This document shows positions 22,642-32,289 of a DNA stretch of 64,000 nucleotides, one piece after another. The translations under genes were made by a program, and so were the position numbers. Origin of the DNA: Rhynchospora pubera (taxonomy: Eukaryota; Streptophyta; Magnoliopsida; Poales; Cyperaceae); assembly GCA_028095005.1 (NCBI GenBank), contig CM051460.1, positions 19,639,501 through 19,703,500 on the forward strand, in the 5' to 3' direction. Numbering within the stretch: position 1 is the first letter of the stretch; every line of letters begins with the position of its first letter. The notes beneath the pieces were generated by a model. It was not told where the DNA came from, did not search any database, and saw only the letters and a list, made by a program, of their open reading frames with translations.

Positions 22642-23720
22642 CAAATATTTATATTTTTTTTCTTTTTTTCTTTTCATGCTACTGATGTAAGAAGTTTCGA
22701 TGTGGGAATTTCTAGCTGATTTAGTGTCAAAATGGTGTAGAGTGGCTCCAATTTTGGATGAAATATTAGGAGGCGTTCTGATCGTTTTGCTGTAAATTAT
22801 ATATTTCTGTTTTTTTTCATATCATTTTTTCTCTTTCGTGTTTCGGAGACTGAAGCCCGTAGGCAGTTTTCCTATCAAATTTGGGCAATTCTTGACAGTA
22901 TCGAGTGTTATAACACAGTATAAGACTGGTCTGTGTGTTCACAAGAGATTATGCATGCATCGTTGGGCTAAGTGTTCGGCCGAACAATAATTCGAACAGT
23001 ACTCCGATTTGGTGACAAAGAAGGCTTTAGATCCGTCCTAACCTGTTAAAAATGGTAAAGAATTGATGGCACGTCTAGAGAATATTTGTTTGTGTGAAAA
23101 TAAAATGTTTTCTTATGTAAAGAGATTTAATGTATATGATATGAATAAGAAAAAAAAAAGAAATAAAGGGTATCTTGGGAAGGAGAGGTGTATCTCCATT
23201 GTAATTTTTTTATTTAATTCATTCTTCTTCCTCTTACAATATATCTAAGACATTAACAGAAAATAATAAAAAAAGAGTGTGCGTGTGTGTGGAGGACGTA
23301 GGCACCAAGTTGGTGCTGAACCTCGTTAAATTCCCGTCTCTTGTATCTATTTGTGTGATTTATTTGTACTGAAATTTTCGCGCTGACTAGTCCTAAAAGG
23401 CAATGTTCTTGTGCATTTGTATTTGGATTGTGCCTCTTAGAATCTAAAATATAACTTCCACTGTTTAGACGCTCGAATTCTTAACTCCCTCTTTGCTAGC
23501 TTTTGCGCGTTTGGTTTTCCAGTGTGATTGTGTGAACTTTCAAGTATGAACTACTGTAGATACCTTCTTGTTCCGAATAAAGGGAAAAATAAAGGAATAT
23601 TATTACTCTTATCATGAGCAAGTCAATAAAAGCATGCTTCAATTTGGAAAAAAAAAAAAACAGAAGGATGCTTCTAAGCTAATAATTTAATATCCATTTA
23701 GTCAGCTGGTATGAAAAGAA
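22642..23720. other. 3' region of the At1g01500-like gene and intergenic DNA
   Basis: T-rich 3' untranslated sequence (22642-22850) is followed by intergenic AT-rich DNA up to the Helitron end at 23721. No further gene is supported; frames such as 23063-23248 are lysine-rich chance frames. Confidence 0.5.
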
Positions 23721-26700
23721 CTAGTGGCGGTCGTCGCGCGTTGCGCGACCTAATTTTCCTCTTGTATTTTTGTTAAATTTTATTATTAAAGTAGTTTTTA
23801 TTGTGGAAAATACAAAAAATTTATGCTACATCTGAAAATCAGTGCAAATAAATAAATTATGAAAAAAAAACAACAATAAAAATAAGCTGAAAGATAGGAA
23901 CATAAACCTTAAAGAGTTTTTCAGTAACATGAACAATTTGGAAGACTATAAATATCAAAGCTTTTTTCATGTCATTGTTCATGTATTAGTAAAAGGGGAA
24001 ACTTATGTAAATGAAGTTGTTCATGTATTATGTAAAAGGGGAAACTTATCTATTGGTACTCGCCATAATACTGAATGGGCAGAGCTTAGATGGAACATTT
24101 TTTACCAAGTCAAAAATACAAAATATATGTACATCAGAACAATAAGTGAAATCATATCCATAAACAATATTATATATTTACATATATAATAGAAAACAAC
24201 ACAGAATTAGGACTTATGTAAATGAGAAAAAGGAGAAGTAAATAAGAGCATGACTGTAGAAATCCAATGGGCAAATAATACATGGTGACTGGCTAATAAA
24301 GTAACAAAACAAACAACCTAACCTGAGGAATATCAGTGAATAGTGGTGTTAAAAATAGAAGAGCGCATCCCATAATGACACCCATTGTGATACCTGATAG
24401 CCCTGTTCGGGCCCCACTCTCGTGATTTACAGCTGATCTTGAAAAGGAACCTTAGGAAAATGAAAGGTAGTATTCACATTTAAATTTCTATTCAATATTT
24501 TTCTTTCAGATGGTAGTAGAAATGGTACATAGTTGGTATGTACCAGTAGAAGGATATGCAAAGAAGAATACACCACATATATTTGCCACCCCTAGGCCGA
24601 ATAGCTACAAAAGAAAAGGGTATAAGCTATGAGTTAGCTTCAATAGCTTTGGTACAAATGAAGCTATCCGAAAGACAGACCACCAGCAAACTTAATACCA
24701 CACCAGCAAGCTTCAATAGCTTATGGTGTTACTTTTATTTTTATTTTTTGTTTTCATAGTTTTACACATGTTTTTACTAACTCTGTACTTCCATAATAAA
24801 TCGTACATTTGTACCATTAATGCAGATTAGCAAGCCTCTTGCATTAAACAACCAATTAAGTTGTTAGATTGTACCAGTACGGAGCTAAGGAAGGTATTGA
24901 ACTGGTACCCCCTTCTAAATACTCTAAATAGAGAAGAATTACTCCTTATCACATTTTAAGCAAACAAAAGAGTATTTGCACTAATTTGTTTTTGCCAAAA
25001 TCTAAGCCATACCGTATAAATTCTGAAATGAAATTAGAACTAAGACATGATAGATATGCTCGAAACATTATTTCAAAAATGCTCAAATAAATAAAAAAAT
25101 TACCAGCTTTTAGAGAATCAAGTAGAAAAGAAGACTGCTTAACAGATAGCCATATGCAAACTGATGTCGCTGGCCATCATCATTAGACACCTAAGTCTCT
25201 ACAAATACGCAATATATATATATATATATATATCAGAAAAAATAAGAAAAAAAAATCTAATCTCCTCTACAAATGTTAAACATAAAACCTAAGCATAAAA
25301 TTAGGAGACCTCAAGTACCGTCATTGCAAAATTAGGTTATAATACTACTCTGTATCAAAATTTCACATTCCTAGAGTTAAACACAGGTTATTTGGCATCT
25401 ATTTACAAAAGTTATAATTATCGTACTTTTAATGAATCTTTATGTTCTGTAATTTGACAATTTCACTTTACTGGTTTCTTTGTCTTTTCCCTTATTAACA
25501 ACAATAGAAGCACATGTAAACCTAACTCGAATACAACACGGTCTTATTGTAAACTTAAGTTCCTAGAGAAAGAGATCAATGAAAGAAGTTAGATATATTT
25601 GAAGATGATAATGCAAAAGAAATAAAATAATAATTGAACAAACTGACAACTATGCCCTTAAACCTCCTTTAAATACTGGTATAGTCTCCTTTTTTAAAGA
25701 AATAAAATGCACTTATTGAAGTTTTTATTTTTCCTTTTTTTACCACCAGTGTACCCTTTCCATGGAGATTTTGAATACATTCTTTTAAGTTTTATCAATG
25801 GATGTTAAACCTCTAATATGGTATGTATAGTAGTAATCATAGAGGTCCCATGCTAGCCTACACATACAAAGGACAAAAGCCAATGCTGTATGGATTAAAC
25901 GCTTCATAAATTTTGTTGAAGAAAAAATAACAGCCAAATTTATAAGCAATCATGACCAAACATGCTATATATGGTAAATTACCGAGCTCCTTAAAATAGA
26001 GAAACTAACCTATTGCATGTGTTTCTCTTTTAAATTGGGTGAAGTTTATCCTGTTGCACTTGGTTGAGAAATGACATTAACAACTTTCTTCATCTAGTTA
26101 AGAAAAGAGATTTGACAATAACCATGGTAAGCATATAGTTGATATAAAAAATAATTACAAAGGATCAACAATTAAGAGAAGACATATCTTTTGTCCATCT
26201 CTCATGATATCCTAATATAAGCATTGGATACTACAACCAGAAAACCAGTTTGGTACCAAATTGTGCACATTTTATCCCATTTCTAAACGTGAGAGAATTC
26301 TGCACATGATCCATGGTAAGCATATAGTTGATGCCGAGATAATTACCAAGGGATCAGCAATAGAAAATTTTCCATCTCATTTATAAACATGAAAGAATTA
26401 TGCACAACGATGATAATTTGAGTTCCAATATTATGATGCAAAATTCAAAAGGATGAAAAAAATAAAATGAAACCTACATATGTTATGACATTTGAAACTT
26501 CTTTATCCAGCTTAAAAATAGAAACTCTTATCATTCTTTGCAATCTCTTGCTTTGCAGGCTCCTTCTCAGAAATTACTGTAATGAAATTTGAGAAACCAA
26601 AATAATAAAATAGAAGAAGAAAGATCAATGGCGTTGTCAATTTTAAAATTAAAATGATTTTGAAGCTGAGGAAAGAAAAGGACATTAAAAATAAATATGG

Positions 26701-27675
26701 CCTACCACTCTTGTGTTGTTCATTCGCTCTTTACTGCAACCTCTCACATCTCTCTACTTGCTTCCCTTTGATCCACTTTCAATGCTAGTCATCAATCTAG
26801 TTCAAGATGAGAGAAAAGAAATCAAATCAATTTGGTTAATCTCTTGAAATGTCACTTTTTAAGATAACTCAGGTCTAAACAAATATATCAACATAGTAAA
26901 AAAAAATTTGGGAATTCAAATATATCAATTTGAATTACCTTCCTGTGAGGTGTAAATTAACACGTTTAATTCGAAGATGCCCACAACATATCAAGAAAAA
27001 GAAGGAAGAAAATAAAAATGGAAATTTGCCTCGTGGGCAAATATTTAGAGAGGAAAGGAGAGAGAAAGCATAATTTTTCTTGCTAGTGTGGTCTGTTGTG
27101 GGTTCTTCAACCAAAATCCAAAAATTAGAGCGTACAAAAAATGGTACTCGCCTGAAAAGGATAGAGACGATCTGGAAATTGGTAGAGCCCGAGCCATCCT
27201 TGATCTTCAGGCATCTCGCATCCAGTCGTCAGATTCGTGCTGTCAAATTGGAAGTGTGCCGGAGTAGGAAAAGGAAAACAGATGATCAGGCCATCGATAG
27301 AACCAAGGCTTTGAGACCTCCATGATTTGAGGGCGCCGTGATTTGAGGACAAAGAGTACCCGCCGACCTTCTCTCTTTTTCTTTTTCTTTCCTCTCCCTC
27401 CAACGATGTCAATTGTATAGAAGAGTGTTGTGCTCGCCAGCGAATGTGTCTCTCTCCCTCGCCTGGCGCTAGGTTTTTCTCTCTTTCTTGCCTGGCGCTA
27501 AGTAAAACAAAGAGGCGGATTTCTTTGAACATATCGAAAGCACCAGATCAGATCTATCGCAACAGATGTATGGCACAGATGAAAAGCATCACAACAGACG
27601 GAGAATACAAAGAACAACCCCTGACGTCATCAGGAGCACTGTAGAAAACCCCCCTGGATATGAAGTATTTTTTGA
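23721..27675 (-). mobile_element. Probable non-autonomous Helitron carrying captured transporter exons
   Basis: On the minus strand the 3' end reads GTCGCGC-AAC-GCGCGAC, a 7-bp GC hairpin, then GACCGCCA and CTAG, followed by host T (23720). That is the classic Helitron 3' end: a hairpin about 10-12 nt before CTRR, inserted between A and T. The proposed 5' end is A|TCAAAAAATACTTCATATC, followed by the GGGGGGTTTTCTACAGTG and TGATGACGTCAGG stretches often found near plant Helitron 5' ends. It has no inverted repeats and no target duplication, as expected. The 5' end is less certain than the 3' end by tens of bases. It contains two sulfate-transporter exons (24323-24604) in the same orientation. 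No Rep/helicase was seen. Confidence 0.72.
24323..24604 (-). pseudogene. Two captured exons of a SULTR4-type sulfate transporter
   Basis: Exon 24544-24604 reads LFGLGVANICGVFFFAYPST, and exon 24323-24450 continues with SFSRSAVNHESGARTGLSGI and GCALLFLTPLFTDIPQ. They join in phase through GT-AG borders, with an intron of 93 bp. These are signature segments of the vacuolar-type (SULTR4) plant sulfate transporters of the SulP family. No other exons of that roughly 690-residue protein are visible within several kilobases, so this is a fragment. Both exons lie inside the Helitron in its sense orientation. The open frames and intact splice sites suggest recent capture. It cannot make a functional transporter alone. 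Confidence 0.85.
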
Positions 27676-28117
27676 TTTTTGATTGATTCAAAGTCTAACA
27701 GTATGTTCATACCCAGGGCAGATGAGGCCTAGTCTTTTACTATTGCATCCATACCCTTTATATTGGAGTATTATATACTTCAGTTTCTCTCAAACTAAAG
27801 CAATAAAATAATATCGGAGTACTGTTAAACGAAAATAGAATATAGAGAAAAATTGTCAAAAAAAAAAGTTAAGTAATTTCAAAATTTTTTTATGGAAGAA
27901 AAAAATGTTGAGAAAAATTCTTCCACCTTTTATTACAAAAAAATATATTGATTTTTCTCAACACAAAGAAGTTTACTGATTTTCTTCTCGTTCTATTTTC
28001 TAATAATTCTTTTTTGATAATTACCTTTTTTTTTATTCGATGTAGTAATAATAGTATTATATAACTAACGGTAAATTCATACATAGCAATATATTCGCAG
28101 GCCGATTATGAGGAGTT
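27676..28117. other. AT-rich intergenic sequence
   Basis: No gene. Homopolymer-rich, with the minus-strand frame 27890-28084 being lysine/phenylalanine-rich noise. Confidence 0.4.
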
Positions 28118-28255
28118 CATAGTTTTGCCTAGCGGTGATAGAGCAGCTGGTTAAGGGTTTGACTTAGTTTAATGGAGACCAGAGTTCGAAATTTTGAATC
28201 CCAGCATTAATTGGTTGAGTGCGTGTGGGTCTACCAGCAATTGCACAAATGGGCT
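28118..28255 (+). repeat. tRNA-like SINE sequence, second type
   Basis: CTAGCGGTGATAGAGCAGC looks like an A box and CCAGAGTTCGAAATT like a B box about 40 bp further. A non-tRNA part follows (TTGGTTGAGTGCGTGTGGG). The end is unclear because a MITE begins at 28261. Not a functional tRNA gene, as the arms do not close. Confidence 0.5.
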
Positions 28256-28260
28256 CCGTT

Positions 28261-28378
28261 TGGATGAGGTGTGGGAATAAGAAAATAAGAGAATAAATTT
28301 ATTATAAACAATCCAAATTTTTCACAAAATTACACACTTTCCAATACTTCTTCCCACTTCTTCCCTTATTCCTCTTGT
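28261..28378. mobile_element. Tourist-like MITE, right end lost
   Basis: Starts GGCTCCGTTTGGATGAGGTG and shares TTATAAACAATCCAAA and TTCTTCCCACTTCTTCC with the other copies. The right terminal repeat is missing after about 28378, where a GAA-rich microsatellite begins. A truncated copy. Confidence 0.7.
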
Positions 28379-28737
28379 ATTAAGAAGAAGAAGAAGAAGA
28401 AAGTGGAGTTTTAGTTTTTGTTATGTTTTTTTATTACTAATAGTTCTATTGTTATATTTTTATCATTTATAATGGTTATTATTTTTAAATATTAATATAC
28501 TCTTATGTTTAAAGTAAATAAGAAATATCATTGCAAAAATTAGAATAGAATGGAAGAATATTTTTTTAAAACAAATCTTTATTTCGATCTTATTTCAAAA
28601 AAAAAAATAGTACGATTTCCGGATAGAATCTATATAACTTCTTAAATGCATATTAAATGCATAATGGCTTTCAACAAATTTCGCTGATACTTGATTTTTA
28701 GGTTTTCCAATAAATATTTGAAAGGTAGTATTGTATT

Positions 28738-29141
28738 GAGTTTAGCTACGGTGAGTCGTGACTCACGGATCCTCCGATGAGTCGCGACCAATACTCCTAG
28801 ATCTAGATCAAAATGACCGATCCAAACCGTCTAATATGATCTCTCTATTGAAATCTCCGTGCAAACCAAATTTTTTATTTTTTCGAAATTTTTAAGTATT
28901 TTTTTCGGATTTTTAAAAACTGATGTTTTTGAATGGTTCAGAACCAATTAGATTAACGATTTTCTAAAATTTCAAAAAAATACTTCAAAATTTCGAAAAA
29001 ATAAAAAATTTGGTCTACATGGAGATTTCAATAGGGAGATTATATTGGACGGTTTGGATCGGTCATTTTGATCTAGATCTAGGAGTATTGGTCGCGACTC
29101 ATCGAAGGGTCCGTGAGTCGCGACTCACCGTAGCTAAACTC
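28738..29141. mobile_element. Foldback element, 404 bp, copy 1
   Basis: The two halves are almost perfect inverted copies from GAGTTTAGCTACGGTGAGTC inward. The arms contain the palindrome GTGAGTCGCGACTCAC (complete in the right arm) and GATCCAAACCGTC. The unpaired centre is near 28935. A perfect 10-bp duplication GTATTGTATT flanks it (28728-28737 and 29142-29151). It has the same length as the copy at 31730. RNA read through it would form a hairpin of about 190 bp. The reading frame that crosses it and reappears at 31652 and 31924 is a product of the repeat, not a protein family. Confidence 0.92.
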
Positions 29142-29163
29142 GTATTGTATTTGTCTGTATCCT

Positions 29164-29344
29164 CAGGGGCGGATCTACCACCGGGGCGGGTGGGGCTAGA
29201 GCCCCACCTCACGCCGTCGAGTCCTTGGAGCCCCCCTTTAGCCCCAGCTAATTTTTTCTGCCATGGGAGCACTCAAAAATGGGGCTGAAGACTTAAAAAG
29301 AGGTTGTCAGACCCACCTAGATATTTTTTCTAGATCCGCCACTG
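29164..29344. mobile_element. hAT MITE, 181 bp
   Basis: Ends CAGGGGCGGATCTA and, inverted, CAGTGGCGGATCTA, with a perfect 8-bp duplication TGTATCCT (29156-29163 and 29345-29352). The interior has GGGGCTAGAGCCCC, a self-complementary block typical of this MITE class. It sits 12 bp beyond the duplication of the foldback element. Confidence 0.92.
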
Positions 29345-29352
29345 TGTATCCT

Positions 29353-30404
29353 AATATGTATTTGAAACTTATAATATAATAGAATTATCACATGAAGTAC
29401 TATTGAATATGTACCGAATCTGGTCTGACCACCATGTGTCGGATTTATGGATTTTTTTAAGACAAATATGGCTCAAGTCTTCGAATTATTTCGAAATTAA
29501 ATATTACAAAAAATTCTAATTAGAATTTAAACTTGCGATCTTCAATGAAAATATGTTGTTCTTTTCACTAAACTAACAGTTGGTTCTCGAATTTATCGAT
29601 TTTGTCATATGAATCTCACTTTTCGGTGAATCAACACAAGTCTAGATGTGTAGTTTGTCTCTTCAAGACTTGCTGTGCTGTCATTGCATTTTTTTTATAT
29701 AATTTATTCTTAAAAAAACAAGACTAAAAACAAAAGTCTTGTGTTCTAAAAATCTGTAATAATACTCACTATTGAGAAGAAAGAAATCTATAGCTAGACT
29801 TTTTTATTTATGTTGGACACTGATCTATTGGTAGATTTATTTTTTTATTGCTATATTTAATTGATGTACTAATTCTAGAATTTTTTTAACAAGTCTCAAT
29901 TTTCTATTAATATCTCTTTAAAAATCTAGTAATTTATTTTTGCTAGACTTTTTTATATTTTGTAATATCTAGTGTAGCAATTTGAAAAGGTCTAGCAATT
30001 TATTTTTGTTGCATTAGATATTACAAGATGCATAAAGTCTATAAAAAATAAATTGTTAGATTTTTAAAACGGTATTAATAGAAAATTGAGTCTTGCTAAA
30101 AAATTACTAGATTTAGTGCAAAAAAAAATAAATATCTAGCTAGAAAAGTATGTAAAGATCATATCTCTGTAGTGGCTTAAAATTCGGAAAAGAACAAGTA
30201 AATATAGAAAGCATGGGAAACTCTAAAGCTAGGTGTCGCCTATTCTTTAGAAGCGTGAAAATTGCATTTTAGGAAATATTGAACTTGGATCTATTTGATA
30301 TTTATTGTTGTTTAGAATAGGAAAACAATTATTTGAAATTTTAAGCACCGGTTATGGTACATTACAATGTGTCTTGATTCTATATTGCGTGCATGCTAAT
30401 ACAG
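29353..30404. other. AT-rich intergenic sequence with a worn inverted repeat
   Basis: Between about 29770 and 30140 the motifs TCTAGCAATTTATTTTTG and CAAAAAAAAATAAATATCTAGC, and CTAGATTTTTAAAAG/AAATCTAGTAA, recur in both orientations. This suggests an old foldback element (AATTGCTAGAC-like units). No gene is seen. Confidence 0.4.
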
Positions 30405-30577
30405 GTCGAATTCATGCCCCGTGCATTTAAGATTCTGGCTGAGGTGTAGGTTTATCATCATCATCATCATCATTATATTGTTTTATTTTTTAATGATTTT
30501 TTTTGTTGGATTTTTTTTCTAGTCTATCTAACTTGTTTGGGACCAAAAAAAAAAACTGAGTTGTTATTGTTGTAGTA
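30405..30577 (+). repeat. TS-like SINE 3' portion
   Basis: TCTAACTTGTTTGGGACC followed by a run of A and TGAGTTGTTATTGTTGTAG matches the characteristic 3' end of TS-type plant SINEs (ACTTGTTTGGGAC, then TTG repeats). A CATCATCAT microsatellite precedes it. The tRNA-like head is not recognisable. A second copy lies at 43990-44117. Confidence 0.6.
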
Positions 30578-31053
30578 TTTTGATAAAATTTTGAGTTTTT
30601 GATATATTTAGATAGTTTTTAAAATCACCAAGGTTTGTCTGGTGGAGTTTTGTTTCTAGAACTAAATACAAGCGAAAATATTTAATATGCTGAACTGCTG
30701 AAGCGTAATAGCTTTTAGTGGCAGACGGATGCTTACGATGATAGCAACGAAAAATTTAGATATGGTAAAATGGTGTTGGTATCTTTACCTATATGTGTAT
30801 ACAGGTAAAATACCTGAAAAAAAATATCAAGTATGTGGAATTATTTTATCGTTTACGTACATGAAAATGCACAAGTGACTATATGAACCGTTCTTTAATT
30901 ATGCATATCCCATTGTTCAAGTTGCTACATGAACCCTTTTTTTAATTATACAGATGCAACTGCATAAGTGATCATATGAACCGTATTTTATACATTTATG
31001 AGTTTGGTCAATCCATCATCCATGTATCGTAGTACTTACAAATCTTGCCAAAT
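30578..31053. other. Intergenic sequence
   Basis: AT-rich with no coding signal. A worn direct repeat (ATGAACCGTTCTTTAATTATGCATA, then ATGAACCCTTTTTTTAATTATACA style; only partly similar) occurs near 30885 and 30932. Confidence 0.35.
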
Positions 31054-31062
31054 AAAATAAGG

Positions 31063-32249
31063 CCACTGCCCACTATTGCCGACCACCTGTAAACCGAACG
31101 AAAAAAATTCTAGATAAGCCTACGGCGTTTAAATTTCAAAAAAAAAAAAATTCTAGATAATAACGATAGATAACATACGAAAAATCTCGTTGAAAAGAAC
31201 TCATTGCATCTTTTCACAAAACTAATTATCTGGATGAACGAAAAAAAATCAGAAATAATTAGTGACACATCAGTAAAAAAATCATACCGCGTCATCGCTG
31301 CTGTCTGTTATAAATATTCAGTTTAATAATCAAATGTGTTCAGTTTAATAATCAAAAGTATTCAGTTAAATACGTCAACTATGGTTTTATTATAGGGTCG
31401 CACATTAGTCGTGTCTCGCTCAACCTTGGAGAGAGGGTGCCAAGGGCCGAGTCGGAAAAAAATTAATTTGAACCGAATCAGTTAATGATCCCTTCTATTT
31501 TTTTTTCTGGTTCATGACCCCATCGCTTGACATGCATCTATTAAAAAAAACTAAAAGTAATACTTAATAAACTGAACATTTATATATAATAACCTGAACA
31601 TTTGTACTTACTAAACTGAACATTTGTTATTACTAAACTAAACAATTATACTTATTCCAATAAATATTTTTTCTTATAATATTTATATTTTTTATTGCAA
31701 CTAATTGAACATTTATATTCAATTAACAGGAGTTTAGCTACGGTGAGTCGCGACTCACGGACCCTCCGGTGAGTCGCGACCAAAACTCCTAGATCTAGAT
31801 CAAAATGACCGATCCAAACCGTCCAATATGATCTCCCTATTGAAATCTCCATGTAGACTGAATTTTTCATTTTTTCAAAATTTTTAAGTATTTTTTTGAA
31901 ATTTTAGAAAATCGTTAATCTAATTGGTTCTGAACCATTCAAAAACATCAGTTTTTAAAAATCCGAAGAAAATACTTAAAATTTTTGAAAAAATAAAAAA
32001 TTTGGTTTGCACGGAGATTTCAATAGGAAGATCATATTGGACAGTTTGGATTGGTCATTTTGATATAGATCTAGGAGTTTTGGTCGCGACTCACCGGAGG
32101 GTCCGTGAATCGCGACTCACCGTAGCTAAACTCCAATTAACAGAACATTTGTAGAAATGAATAACTAAAATGAATAGAAATAATAACCTGACGAGTGAGG
32201 ACCAAGCGCTGGAGACATGTGATGGTCAGCGATGGCATATGAAATGGAC
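31063..32249. mobile_element. MULE-like element F, interrupted by a foldback element
   Basis: Left end CCACTGCCCACTATTGCCGA and inverted right end GTCCATTTCATATGCCATCG are partly alike. Near-identical 9-bp sequences AAAATAAGG (31054-31062) and AAAATTAGG (32250-32258) flank it. The inside holds a minisatellite of AACTGAACATTTGT-type units (31560-31720), like the other MULE-like elements here. The 404-bp foldback at 31730 interrupts it. Less certain than elements A-E because the ends match weakly. Confidence 0.5.
31730..32133. mobile_element. Foldback element, 404 bp, copy 2
   Basis: Same family and length as 28738-29141. The ends GAGTTTAGCT/AGCTAAACTC are perfect, and the left arm carries GTGAGTCGCGACTCAC. 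A perfect 10-bp duplication CAATTAACAG flanks it (31720-31729 and 32134-32143). It lies inside the minisatellite of element F and is therefore younger than that insertion. Confidence 0.92.
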
Positions 32250-32289
32250 AAAATTAGGGCCGACGATTTGCCAGAGACAGTTTGATTTT

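Noticed and set aside
27080..27532. Open frames of 81 (plus) and 135 residues (minus) inside the Helitron
   Set aside because: No domain recognised on either strand; they overlap each other. They may be pieces of a captured gene, but I cannot support a product.
28950..32154. A repeated protein-like frame (IGRLYWTVWIGHFDLDLG) at 29010, 31652 and 31924, looking like a small conserved family
   Set aside because: All three are readings of the same foldback element arms, in both orientations; conservation comes from the repeat, not from protein selection.
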